Shown here one piece after another: positions 36,811-47,106 of a DNA stretch of 64,000 nt. The notes under the pieces are model-generated. The model was not told the DNA's origin. It saw only the letters and a program-made list of their open reading frames with translations, and made no database searches. Made by a program: the position numbers and the translations under genes. This DNA comes from Solirubrobacterales bacterium (GTDB lineage Bacteria; Actinomycetota; Thermoleophilia; Solirubrobacterales; Solirubrobacteraceae). The stretch is taken from contig PKYB01000009.1 in NCBI GenBank assembly GCA_003133565.1, positions 1 through 64,000 of the forward strand. Direction: 5' to 3'. Each line of letters starts with the position of its first letter. Position 1 is the first letter of the stretch.

Positions 36811-38043
36811 GTGCGCGTGTCCGCACCCACCCCGACCGAGGGATCAGCAGTTGACCAAAGGAAAGCTCTAGTGGAGGACCAAGGCGTGCTCATCGTTGGC
36901 GGCGGGTTGGCAGCTCAACGCTGCGCCGAGACGCTGCGCCGTGGCGGCTTCGAGGGCCGCTTGCGGATCGTCTGCGGCGAGCAGTACCGGCCCTACGACC
37001 GCCCGCCGCTCTCCAAGGAGCTCCTCGCGCCCGGGGCGGACGAGGCCTTCCCACTGTTTCGCCCCGCCGCGTGGTACGGCGAGCACGCGGTCGAGCTGAT
37101 CGCCGGCGTCCGCGCCAGCGAGCTCGACCACGAGGCCCGTCGCGTCGAGCTCGCTGACGGATCTGCGCTTCACTTCGATCACTTGGTTGCGGCCACTGGG
37201 GCGCGCCCGCGGACTCTTCCCGACTTTGCGCCGTATGCGAACGTCAGCACGCTGCGCACGCTCGATGACTCGCGCCGCCTGCGCGAGCTGCTAGGCGAAG
37301 GCCGCCGGCTCGTGATCATCGGCGCCGGTTTCATCGGGCTCGAGGTCGCCGCGGCGGCCCGCGCGGTCGATGCGCCGGTCGCCGTGGTCGAGCTCGCGCG
37401 GCAGCCGCTGAACGGCGTCCTCGGCGCCGAGGTCAGTGATTTGCTCGTCAGGCTTCACCGCGGCGCGGGAGTGGAGCTCTTCTTCGAGACCGAAGTCAGC
37501 GAGATCGACGGCGGCGAGCGCGTCGAGGCGCTGACGCTGACCAACGGGGTGCGCCTAGACGTCGATCATCTCCTGGTCGCGATCGGCATCGTTCCGGACC
37601 TCGCCTGGCTCTCCTCGAGCGGCCTCCCGACCTCGGGTGTCCCGACCGACCTCGGCGGACGCAGCGCACTGCCGGACGTCTACGCGGCCGGCGACGCGGC
37701 GGCGTTCTACGACCCGTTTCTCGAACGCCACGCGCTGATCGGCCACTGGGAGGCCGCGTCCCGTCAGGGCGCCGCGGTCGCAAGGACGATCCTCGGCGAG
37801 GACCCCGCGCCGGCACCGCTCTCGAGCTTCTGGAGCGACCAGTACGGCATGCGCATCCAATACCTCGGCCACGCGGCGCTCGCCGACGAGGTGACGATCG
37901 AAGGCGAACTCGACGCGCGCGACTTTGTCGCGCACTACACCCGCGCCGGCCAGCTCGTCGCCGCCGTTATCGTCGGCCGACCCCGGGCGGTCCCCGAGCT
38001 GCGCGATCGCCTCAGCTACCTGACCGAAGGGATGTCGGTATGA
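36811..38043 (+). CDS. FAD-dependent ferredoxin reductase
   Basis: About 390-410 aa, a BenC/ThcD/putidaredoxin-reductase-like flavoprotein. FAD motif VLIVGGGLAAQRCAETLRRGG, PYDRPPLSKELL, ATGARPR, second nucleotide motif IIGAGFIGLEVAAAAR for NAD(P)H, and VYAAGDAAAFYDP. An internal GTG at 36871 after AAGGAAAGCTCTA is a good alternative start. It overlaps the ferredoxin gene by 4 nt, so the pair forms an electron-transfer chain, usually for P450 or dioxygenase; no such terminal enzyme is in view. Confidence 0.9.
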   Translation: MRVSAPTPTEGSAVDQRKALVEDQGVLIVGGGLAAQRCAETLRRGGFEGRLRIVCGEQYRPYDRPPLSKELLAPGADEAFPLFRPAAWYGEHAVELIAGVRASELDHEARRVELADGSALHFDHLVAATGARPRTLPDFAPYANVSTLRTLDDSRRLRELLGEGRRLVIIGAGFIGLEVAAAARAVDAPVAVVELARQPLNGVLGAEVSDLLVRLHRGAGVELFFETEVSEIDGGERVEALTLTNGVRLDVDHLLVAIGIVPDLAWLSSSGLPTSGVPTDLGGRSALPDVYAAGDAAAFYDPFLERHALIGHWEAASRQGAAVARTILGEDPAPAPLSSFWSDQYGMRIQYLGHAALADEVTIEGELDARDFVAHYTRAGQLVAAVIVGRPRAVPELRDRLSYLTEGMSV

Positions 38044-38246
38044 CGCTGATCCCGCTGATCGACGCCGCGGCATGCTCGGCGCACGGCGACTGTGAGGACC
38101 TCGCCCCGGAGATCTTCCGCCTCGAGGACGTTGCGGTAGTGATCGGCGACGGCCCCGACGAGCTCATGCTGGCCGCCGCAGAGGCCTGCCCGTCGATCGC
38201 GATCCGCATCATCGAGCGCGAAAGCGGCCTTCAGGTCTACCCCTAG
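38040..38246 (+). CDS. [3Fe-4S]-type ferredoxin
   Basis: 68 aa. Cysteine pattern CSAHGDC near residues 12-18 and ACPSIAI near residue 50 gives three ligands, with a non-Cys residue at the fourth position, as in P450-partner ferredoxins. DLAPEIFRLED is the common middle block. The ATG overlaps the reductase stop, so the two are expressed together. Confidence 0.9.
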   Translation: MTLIPLIDAAACSAHGDCEDLAPEIFRLEDVAVVIGDGPDELMLAAAEACPSIAIRIIERESGLQVYP

Positions 38247-38318
38247 CCGCGCGGGCGCCGGCCGCCACGGGCCAACACAACGGCGAGCGCCCGGCGGACG
38301 GAGGACAATGTGTGAACT

Positions 38319-39779
38319 ATGCCTCCGCGCGCACTTTCGCCGCTGTTGCCAGGCAACGCCCGGCCGCCGCTGCTGATCGGCATCCTCGTCGCGGCCGGCG
38401 GAACGGCGCTCGAGACGCTCGCGATCTATCCGCTCAAGCACGTCGCGCCGGTCGACTCGCTGATCGTCGTCTACCTGCTTACGGTCGTCGTCGTCGCGAC
38501 CTACTGGGGGATGCTCCTCGGCCTGTCCACGACGCTTGTGAGCGCGCTCGCGTTCAACTTCTTTCAGCTGCCGCCCGTAGGCAGCCTCCGCCTCGCGGAC
38601 TCGCGCGACTGGGTGGCGCTCGCGGCGTTCGTCGTCGTCGCCGTGGTCGTCGGCCTGGTCGGCGAGCTCGCCCGCAACCGGGCCGCGGAGGCTGAACAGC
38701 GCCGTCGCGAGGCTGATCTCGCGACGGAGATGGCGCGGGTATTGCTCGGTGGCACCCGCCTCGACGTCGCGGTCGCCGCCGCCTCCCAGCGCCTGGCGAG
38801 CGCGATCGGCGTCAGCTCGGCGGCGATCGAGCTCCACGCCGTGGCGGCGAGCGAGCGCCGGCGGACATTTCCGCTCCGCGACGGCGAAACGGTCATCGGC
38901 ACCCTCGTTCTACCGGCGACCTTGAGCGCCACAGAACAGCAGCGTGTCGCCGAGCGCATCGTCCCGGCGCTGCAGTCGGTGCTGGCCGCCGCGCTGCACC
39001 GCGCGGACTTGCAGGCGGAGGTCGTCGAGACGGCACTGCTGCGCCGCAACGACGAGATGAAGACCGCCGTGCTGCGCTCCGTCTCGCACGACCTGCGCAC
39101 GCCGCTTACGGCGATTCTGAGCGCCGCCGGAGCCCTCGATCCGCACACGTCGGGACCAAGCGAGGCCGCCGAAGCGCGCGCCGTCGTGCTCGAGGCGGCA
39201 ACACGCCTGCACCGCCTGGTTGAGAAGCTGCTCGACCTCTCCCTGCTCCAGGCAGGCGCGCCGGAGCACCGCAGCGACCTCTACTCGCTCGAGGATGTCC
39301 TGCACGAAGCGGTCGCCGACATCGACGCGGACGGCAGCACGCCGCTCTTTCGCCTGTCGCTCGACGAGGACCTGCCGCTACTCGAAGGCGACGCCGGCCA
39401 GCTCGAGCGGGCATTCGCGAATCTGTTCGAGAACGCCGCGCGCTATTCCGCCGGCAAGCCGGTCTCGGTGCGAGCGCACGTCGTCGGCGAGCGTCTTCGT
39501 GTGCGCATCGTCGATCAGGGCCCAGGGATTCGCGCCAGCGAGCTCGACCGCATCTTTCTTCCGTTCTATCGCTCACCGACGGAGCGCCCCGGCCACCTCG
39601 GGGCGGGACTCGGCCTCGCGATCGCGCGCGGGTTCGTCGAGGTCAACGGCGGCCGAATCACGGTCGAGTCGCTGCCCGGTCAGGGGACGACGTTCGTCGT
39701 CGAGTTCCAACTCACGCACGGAGCCGACGCTGGCGATCAGGGCGCACCCGCGCCAGTGCGCACGCGCGCCAAGGCTTGA
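38319..39779 (+). CDS. kdpD: KdpD C-terminal half: DUF4118 sensor histidine kinase
   Basis: 486 aa. Four closely spaced transmembrane helices (LLIGILVAAGGTALETLAI ... AFVVVAVVVGLVGELA; DUF4118), a GAF-like region, the H-box SVSHDLRTPLTAILSAAGAL near residue 257, N-box FANLFENAARYSA, and G-boxes VDQGPGIR and GAGLGLAIARGFVEVNGG. This equals the KdpD kinase part but lacks the N-terminal KdpD/Usp domains, which are encoded separately at 41019-42149. Followed directly by kdpE (1-nt overlap). Confidence 0.88.
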   Translation: MPPRALSPLLPGNARPPLLIGILVAAGGTALETLAIYPLKHVAPVDSLIVVYLLTVVVVATYWGMLLGLSTTLVSALAFNFFQLPPVGSLRLADSRDWVALAAFVVVAVVVGLVGELARNRAAEAEQRRREADLATEMARVLLGGTRLDVAVAAASQRLASAIGVSSAAIELHAVAASERRRTFPLRDGETVIGTLVLPATLSATEQQRVAERIVPALQSVLAAALHRADLQAEVVETALLRRNDEMKTAVLRSVSHDLRTPLTAILSAAGALDPHTSGPSEAAEARAVVLEAATRLHRLVEKLLDLSLLQAGAPEHRSDLYSLEDVLHEAVADIDADGSTPLFRLSLDEDLPLLEGDAGQLERAFANLFENAARYSAGKPVSVRAHVVGERLRVRIVDQGPGIRASELDRIFLPFYRSPTERPGHLGAGLGLAIARGFVEVNGGRITVESLPGQGTTFVVEFQLTHGADAGDQGAPAPVRTRAKA

Positions 39780-40459
39780 TGGCGGGCGAGCGGATCCTCG
39801 TCTGCGATGACGACCCGCAGATCCTGCGGGCCCTGCGCCTGATGCTGCGCGGCGCGGGCTATGAGGTGCTCGCGACCGCCACCGCGGAGGACGCACTCGA
39901 TCGCGCGGCGATCGCCGGACCGCACGCGGCGATCATCGACCTGATGCTGCCCGACCGCCCAGGGCTCGAGGTCTGTTGCGAGCTGCGCGAATGGAGCGAG
40001 CTCCCGATCATCGTGCTCTCTGCGCTGGACGAGGAGGAAACCAAAATCGCCGCTTTGCACAGCGGCGCCGACGATTACGTGACAAAGCCGTTCGCACCAG
40101 GGGAGCTCGTTGCGCGCCTCCAGGCGGTGCTCCGGCGCGCCGGACGCGCTGAGGTCGAGCCGCGGATCGAGCTGGACGGCCTCGTCGTCGATCTCGCGGC
40201 CCACAGCGTGAGCCTCGATGGCGAGGAGATCCGCTTGACGCCGCTCGAGTTCGCGCTGCTAAAGGCGCTCGCGACCAACCGTGGCCTCCTGATGACCCAT
40301 CGCAAGCTGCTGAGCGAGGTCTGGGGCCCCGAGTACGCGGACGCGACGCCGCTCTTGCGTACCCACATCGCCAACCTGCGGCGCAAGCTGGCGGTCGGCG
40401 ACGAGCGGCGGCACTTCATCCGCACCGAGTCAGGAGTCGGCTACCGCTTCGGCGTGTGA
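39779..40459 (+). CDS. kdpE: KdpE-type response regulator
   Basis: 226 aa OmpR/PhoB-type regulator: ILVCDDDPQILRALRLML, phosphoacceptor region AAIIDLMLPDRPG, IIVLSALDEEE, DDYVTKPFAPGEL, and winged helix (TPLEFALLKALATNRGLLMTHRKLLSEVWGPEY, HIANLRRKL, GVGYRFGV) matching KdpE. The ATG at 39779 overlaps the kinase stop. Its 3' end overlaps the convergent Usp-like gene by 19 bp. The likely target is the kdp promoter near 46961-46994. Confidence 0.9.
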   Translation: MAGERILVCDDDPQILRALRLMLRGAGYEVLATATAEDALDRAAIAGPHAAIIDLMLPDRPGLEVCCELREWSELPIIVLSALDEEETKIAALHSGADDYVTKPFAPGELVARLQAVLRRAGRAEVEPRIELDGLVVDLAAHSVSLDGEEIRLTPLEFALLKALATNRGLLMTHRKLLSEVWGPEYADATPLLRTHIANLRRKLAVGDERRHFIRTESGVGYRFGV

Positions 40460-41022
40460 ATGTGCCTGCGAGCCCAACGCACGTGACCGGGGAGCGGGGC
40501 AAAGCCAAGACGTCCACCGGAGCGGATCACGATGATCTCGCCTTCCACGTTCTCGAGGATCCAGCCGATGTCGTTCGGGTGAAATCCCGCGTCGGTCGCA
40601 TCGACGGCAGCCACGACGAGCGCATCGAACTGCTCGTGGCGCGTGAGCTCGGCAAGCGCGTGGCGAAGCGTGCGTCCACGCTCGATGCGGGCGTCGACCG
40701 CAACTCCGGCGCGCGTCGCGCGCTGCTCGATGACTTCGAGCAGCGGCATCGCGCTCGCGCTCTGACGCGGCAGCGCGGCGTCGATCGGAAGGCGCATCGG
40801 CACGCGCGCGAGCAACGCCGGTACGAGCGTCCCGCCCTCGTTGCGGGCGATTCGGAGGGCCGCGTCTAGCCCACGCTCGGAGAGACCTGAGGCAATGAAA
40901 GGGAAGAGGATGCGCGACGAAGACCCGGCGACCGGCTTTTTGCGTCTGCTCGATTCGCGTATGCCGAGCGCCACCAGCACCGCCACGAGCGCGACCGCAA
41001 GAATCACCGTGGCAACGTTCAT
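40441..41022 (-). CDS. Membrane-anchored universal-stress-protein-like protein
   Basis: 193 aa. One N-terminal transmembrane helix (VATVILAVALVAVLVALGI) is followed by a Usp-like alpha/beta domain (RILFPFIASGLSERGLDAALRIARNEGGTLVPALLA, HEQFDALVVAAVDA, ENVEGEIIVIRSGG). It overlaps the 3' end of the KdpD N-terminal half by 4 nt, so it is likely a partner of that protein in K+ sensing. The GxxG nucleotide motif of ATP-binding Usps is not clear. Confidence 0.72.
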   Translation of the reverse strand: MNVATVILAVALVAVLVALGIRESSRRKKPVAGSSSRILFPFIASGLSERGLDAALRIARNEGGTLVPALLARVPMRLPIDAALPRQSASAMPLLEVIEQRATRAGVAVDARIERGRTLRHALAELTRHEQFDALVVAAVDATDAGFHPNDIGWILENVEGEIIVIRSGGRLGFAPLPGHVRWARRHIHTPKR

Positions 41023-42149
41023 AGGCCGTCCGGCCCTCGCTGCGTGCGGTCGGCGACGATCCGCAGGTCAACCTCGGGTAGGACGCGAAGCAGCTCGAAC
41101 GGCAGCGAGGCCGACGACAGGCGCGCCAGCGCGTTGCGAGGCTTTGGTCTCCCCATCAGGATGTAGGTCGTACCACGTTCGCGCGCGACGCGCGCGGCCA
41201 CCTCAGCCACGTTGTCGCCCTCCTCGACCAGAAGGTGGGCGCCGAGGACCGATGCAAGGCGGCGAATCGCCGCAAGCTCGCGATCGCGATCGGGACTGAG
41301 GTTGCTGCCGGGCTTGGCGACGTGAAGCAGGTCGAGCTCGCCCCCAAGACGCTGGGCCGACCGCCACGCACGCCGGATCACCCGTTGCGATGCCGGGGTG
41401 AGCTTGATCAGCGCGAGCAGCCGTTCGGAGAATGCCTGCGGTGCCGCCGTCTCGGCAAGTCGCTCCTCGCGCGCCGGGCCGACGGGCGCCAGTCGCTTGG
41501 CCCCGACCTCCTGCGCGACCTGGCGCAACGCCACCTCGCGCAGCGCCGCGAGGTTCTCGACGCGGAAGAAGTTGTTGAGCGCGGCCTCCACACGATCCTG
41601 CTTGTAGACCTTGCCCGAGCGCAGCCGCTCGATCAGCGCCTGCGGCGTGAGGTCGATCATCACGATCTCATCCGCGGTCGCGAGCACCGCATCGGGGATC
41701 GTCTCGCGCACGCGTGTTCCGGTCAGCTCGGCGACCTGGTCGTTGAGACTCTCGAGGTGCTGAACGTTGACGGTCGAAAAGACGTCGATGCCCGCGGCCA
41801 GCACATCGGCGACGTCCTCCCAACGTTTCGCATGCTCAACCCCGACGGCGTTGGTATGCGCGAGCTCGTCGATCAGGCAGAGCTCCGGCGCGCGCTCGAG
41901 GATCGCCGGGAGATCCATCTCCTCGAGCGTCGTGTCGCGATAGGGGACACGACGCCGCGCCAGGATCTCCAGTCCGCGCGCCTGATATTCGGTTTCGGCC
42001 CGGCCGTGGGTCTCGAGGAAGCCAATCACCACGTCGCGTCCGCTCTCGGCCTCAGCCTGACCCTCCAACAGCATCCGGTAGGTCTTGCCGACACCGGCGG
42101 CCATACCCAGGAAAACGCGATGCGATCCCCGTCGCGGCGACTCGCTCAC
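41019..42149 (-). CDS. kdpD: KdpD N-terminal half (KdpD plus Usp domains, no kinase)
   Basis: 376 aa. The KdpD family domain with P-loop VFLGMAAGVGKTYRMLLEG, IGFLETHGRAETE, LCLIDELAHTNAVG, VNVQHLESLNDQVAELTG, and a Usp domain (ILMGRPKPRNALARLSSASLPFELLR) at the end. It stops where intact KdpD would enter the membrane and kinase segments. The start is 37 bp after kdpB in the same orientation. It probably acts in trans with the separate kinase at 38319-39779. Confidence 0.92.
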   Translation of the reverse strand: MSESPRRGSHRVFLGMAAGVGKTYRMLLEGQAEAESGRDVVIGFLETHGRAETEYQARGLEILARRRVPYRDTTLEEMDLPAILERAPELCLIDELAHTNAVGVEHAKRWEDVADVLAAGIDVFSTVNVQHLESLNDQVAELTGTRVRETIPDAVLATADEIVMIDLTPQALIERLRSGKVYKQDRVEAALNNFFRVENLAALREVALRQVAQEVGAKRLAPVGPAREERLAETAAPQAFSERLLALIKLTPASQRVIRRAWRSAQRLGGELDLLHVAKPGSNLSPDRDRELAAIRRLASVLGAHLLVEEGDNVAEVAARVARERGTTYILMGRPKPRNALARLSSASLPFELLRVLPEVDLRIVADRTQRGPDGL

Positions 42150-42185
42150 TGCTGCTCCGAGGCTCAGCAGCCCCGAGGGCGGGGG

Positions 42186-44264
<2,079 letters not shown>

Positions 44265-44978
44265 CTAGCGACCCCCGTTGCCGATGGCGTCAAGCGCGAG
44301 GTTGAGCTCGAGCACGTCGACACCTGGCTCGCCGAGGAAGCCGAGGCTGCGAGCGGTCGTGTACTTCGCGACGAACCGATCGACGGTTGCGAGCGAGAGG
44401 TGGCGCACCGCGGCCACGCGGTAGGCCTGAATCTTGGCGTTCGCGACCGAAATGTCAGGGTCGATACCCGAGGCTGAGGTGTCGACGCCATCGACCGGGA
44501 TCTGTGAAGCCTTGGTGATGTGGGGGTCGTAGAGCGTGTCTGACGCGCTGAAGCCCTTGCTGTCGCAGGTCGTGTAGGGGACGCTCGAGTTCATACACAG
44601 GTAGGTCGTGATGTTGCCCTGGAGCGCCGCGAGCGTGACCGTGCTGTTCGGGCCGTAGTCAGCGAACTCGGTGTACTCGGCGTTGTCAGCCGGGTCGGTC
44701 CCTGACGGGCGCGTCTGGAAGTACTTGGGGTCGGGCTGTGTCACCGGCGAGCCCTTGCTCATCTCGACCTTGCCGTTCGCTCCGATGACGTTCTCGTAGA
44801 ACTGCTGGCCGATCAACGCGGAGCCGACGACCTTGCCGTCGCGCTTGATCAGCGAGCCGTCGGCCTTCCCCGGGAAAATCACCTGGCTGACGCCGGTGAC
44901 AACCATCGGGTAGCCGAAGCCGAACAGGACCGTGAGGACGACCATCGCGACAAATGCTCTGAGGGCCTCGCGCGCCAT
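44265..44978 (-). CDS. kdpC: K+-transporting ATPase, KdpC subunit (with insertion)
   Basis: 237 aa, longer than the usual ~190. N-terminal transmembrane helix (AFVAMVVLTVLFGFGYPMVVTGV), GSALIGQQF, FQTRPSGTDP, and the conserved ending SASGIDPDISVANAKIQ ... GEPGVDVLELNLALD. Relative to E. coli KdpC an extra segment of about 40 residues (roughly 110-155) contains two cysteines, C128 and C138, in the extracytoplasmic domain. The ATG overlaps the kdpA stop by 1 nt. Confidence 0.93.
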   Translation of the reverse strand: MAREALRAFVAMVVLTVLFGFGYPMVVTGVSQVIFPGKADGSLIKRDGKVVGSALIGQQFYENVIGANGKVEMSKGSPVTQPDPKYFQTRPSGTDPADNAEYTEFADYGPNSTVTLAALQGNITTYLCMNSSVPYTTCDSKGFSASDTLYDPHITKASQIPVDGVDTSASGIDPDISVANAKIQAYRVAAVRHLSLATVDRFVAKYTTARSLGFLGEPGVDVLELNLALDAIGNGGR

Positions 44979-46753
44979 CAGCTGTAGAGGTGTCCGGTCA
45001 GGGCTTGGACGATCGGACCGAGCAGGAGAGCGGGGAAGAAGGTGAGCGCTCCGACGAGGACGATCACGCCGATCAGCAGTACGACAAACGTCCCGTTGTC
45101 GGTGCGCATCGTGCCGAGGCCAACCGGGCTCACGCGCTTACCGGCAAGGACGCCACCAATCGCGAGCGCGAAGAGGATCGGCGCGTAGCGCGCGAGCAGC
45201 ATCACACCGCCACCCAGCAGATCGGCAAACGTGACGCCCGCGGAGTGGAGGTTGCCGACGTTCGGGTTGTTGTAGCCGTCGTAGCCGGCGAAGGCTGAGC
45301 CGTTGTTGTTGGACTGCGAGAGATAGGCGTAGAAGCTCTCGGAGAAGGCCTGCGGTCCGCCCGCGGCCAGCGAGGGAATGGACGCTCGTCCGGCAGAGCT
45401 CGCCACCGCCAGCGCGGTCGCGAAAAGCGCAGTCAGCGGCGTGATCAACAGGCCGATCGCGACAAGCTTGATCTCCTTCGCCTCGATCTTCTTGCCGAGG
45501 TATTCCGGCGTTCGCCCGACCATCAGGCCGCCGATGAAGACGGCGAGAATCACGTACATGAGGATCGAGTACATGCCCGTGCCGACGCCGCCCCAGATCA
45601 CCTCGCTCGCCGAGAGGTTGGCGAACGGGACGGCTCCGCCGAGACCTGTGTAGGACTCGAGCGCGCTGTTGACCGAGCCGTTGGAGGTCGCGGTCGTGGA
45701 GACGTCGAAGAGCACTGAGTCGGCGATGCCGAAGCGCTGTTCCTTGCCCTCGAGGTTGCCGCCGGTCGAGTCGGCGATCACCTGCGTGTGTAGCCCAGCG
45801 GCGTGCTGGGCGGGTGATCCATGCGCCTCGGCCGCGTAGGCGACGGTGACGCCGCCGAACCACATCACGAACATGGTCGTGAAGATCGCCAGGGCCTGGC
45901 GGCGCGAGCCAACCATCCGGCCATACATCCAGACCAGCGAGGCCGGGAGGATCAGGACCATGAAGACAATGAAGAAGTTCGTGAAGCCGTTCGGATTCTC
46001 GAACGGGTGCGAGGCGTTGACGTCAAAGAAGCCGCCGCCGTTGCTCCCGAGGTCCTTGATCGCCTCCATCGACGCGACGGGACCCTGAGCGATCGTCTGC
46101 GCAATGCCGCTGATTCCGTCCACCGAGGTGTAGTGCGAGAGGTTCTGCAGCACGCCCTGCGAAACGAGGACCAGCGCGGCGATGAACGACATCGGCAGCA
46201 GCACGTAGAGGATCGTGCGGGTAACGTCGGCGTAGAAGTTGCCGAGGTTCTTGCCGCTGCGACCGGCGATGCCGCGGATCATCGCGACGGCGACGGCGAT
46301 ACCTACGGCGGAGGAGCAGAACTGCTGCACCGTCAGCCCGAGCATCTGGCTGACGTAGGTCATCGTGTCCTCGCCGCTGTAGTACTGCCAGTTCGTGTTG
46401 GTGAGGAACGAGGAGACGGTGTTGAACGTGACGTTCCATGGGGCCGAGTAGAACTTCACCCCGCCGTAGTTGTTCCAGGGATCGAGCGTCTGGGTGCGCA
46501 GGATCAGGTAGAGGATCAGCCAGCCCGCAAGCGAGAAGAGGAGGAGGCTCTTCGCATAGGACTTCCAGTCCTGTTCGCGCTTAGCATCGACGCCGAAGGC
46601 GCGATAGAGCCCCCGCTCGAACCAGCCGAAAACCGGCGTGAGGAAGACGCGCTCGCCCATGTAGACCTTGGCGAGGTAGCCACCAACGATCGGCGACAAA
46701 CCGATCAGCAGAGCGCAGAAGATGACGATCTGCAGCCAGCCGTTGACGGTCAT
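44978..46753 (-). CDS. kdpA: K+-transporting ATPase, KdpA subunit
   Basis: 591 aa channel-like subunit binding K+. Start MTVNGWLQIVIFCALLIGLSPIVGGYLAKVY; selectivity-filter-type segments SFLTNTNWQYYSGE, LGSNGGGFFDVNASHPFENP, and a third and fourth repeat near ASEVIWGGVGTGM and GYDGYNNPNVGN. The length is typical (about 560-590). Preceded by kdpF, 9 bp apart. Confidence 0.96.
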   Translation of the reverse strand: MTVNGWLQIVIFCALLIGLSPIVGGYLAKVYMGERVFLTPVFGWFERGLYRAFGVDAKREQDWKSYAKSLLLFSLAGWLILYLILRTQTLDPWNNYGGVKFYSAPWNVTFNTVSSFLTNTNWQYYSGEDTMTYVSQMLGLTVQQFCSSAVGIAVAVAMIRGIAGRSGKNLGNFYADVTRTILYVLLPMSFIAALVLVSQGVLQNLSHYTSVDGISGIAQTIAQGPVASMEAIKDLGSNGGGFFDVNASHPFENPNGFTNFFIVFMVLILPASLVWMYGRMVGSRRQALAIFTTMFVMWFGGVTVAYAAEAHGSPAQHAAGLHTQVIADSTGGNLEGKEQRFGIADSVLFDVSTTATSNGSVNSALESYTGLGGAVPFANLSASEVIWGGVGTGMYSILMYVILAVFIGGLMVGRTPEYLGKKIEAKEIKLVAIGLLITPLTALFATALAVASSAGRASIPSLAAGGPQAFSESFYAYLSQSNNNGSAFAGYDGYNNPNVGNLHSAGVTFADLLGGGVMLLARYAPILFALAIGGVLAGKRVSPVGLGTMRTDNGTFVVLLIGVIVLVGALTFFPALLLGPIVQALTGHLYS

Positions 46754-46762
46754 TTCGCCTTC

Positions 46763-46873
46763 CTAGAACTTCTCGCCGCGAAGCAGGGCGTAGAGGAGGT
46801 AGGCGGAGATCAGTACCGAGACGATGAGCCCAAAGAGGTCCGCGGCGCCCATGAAGGCAAGCGGCGGAGTCAT
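46763..46873 (-). CDS. kdpF: KdpF small membrane subunit (below ORF-track cut-off)
   Basis: 36 aa, found by reading the gap upstream of kdpA. The peptide is one hydrophobic helix (LFGLIVSVLISAYLLYALL) ending in RGEKF, the usual KdpF ending (xPExF/GEKF). KdpF stabilises the KdpABC complex. Its ATG overlaps the TGA of the upstream 27-aa ORF (ATGA) and it ends 9 bp before kdpA. Confidence 0.88.
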   Translation of the reverse strand: MTPPLAFMGAADLFGLIVSVLISAYLLYALLRGEKF

Positions 46874-46953
46874 ACGCGGTCGATGCCCTCGATCAGCAGG
46901 TAGAGGATCGCGAAAGCGACGATGGCAAGGACTACGGCGAGGAGATCATTCAT
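46870..46953 (-). CDS. 27-aa membrane micropeptide at the head of the kdp operon
   Basis: ATG 46953 to TGA 46870, translating as a single hydrophobic helix (LLAVVLAIVAFAILYLLIEG) with charged end IDRV. The stop overlaps the kdpF start (ATGA), so the two are coupled. TACGCT sits 7 nt before the ATG, making this the first, probably leaderless, gene of the operon. It is distinct from KdpF. Similar micro-ORFs may sit unannotated in other kdp operons; function unknown. Confidence 0.65.
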   Translation of the reverse strand: MNDLLAVVLAIVAFAILYLLIEGIDRV

Positions 46954-46960
46954 CCCAGCG

Positions 46961-46994
46961 AGCGTAGGACCAGCAGCATCAAGGCCGCATCAAG
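46961..46994 (-). promoter_or_regulatory. kdp operon promoter with 11-bp-spaced direct repeats (putative KdpE box)
   Basis: On the minus strand CTTGATGC-n3-CTTGATGC (complements at 46976-46983 and 46987-46994) have an 11-bp period. They end 9 nt upstream of the -10 TACGCT (complement 46961-46966), occupying the -35 place. This is the geometry used by OmpR/PhoB-family activators, and kdpE lies in the same locus. Confidence 0.5.
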
Positions 46995-47106
46995 ATCCGT
47001 GCACCCGGCATGGAGATTTCATAAAGGTCCGCTAAGCGCTTCAGCGGCGTCAATCGGCCGCGCGCGCGTCCCGCCGGCAGCGCACGCTCGCTAGCCTGGG
47101 CGCAGC

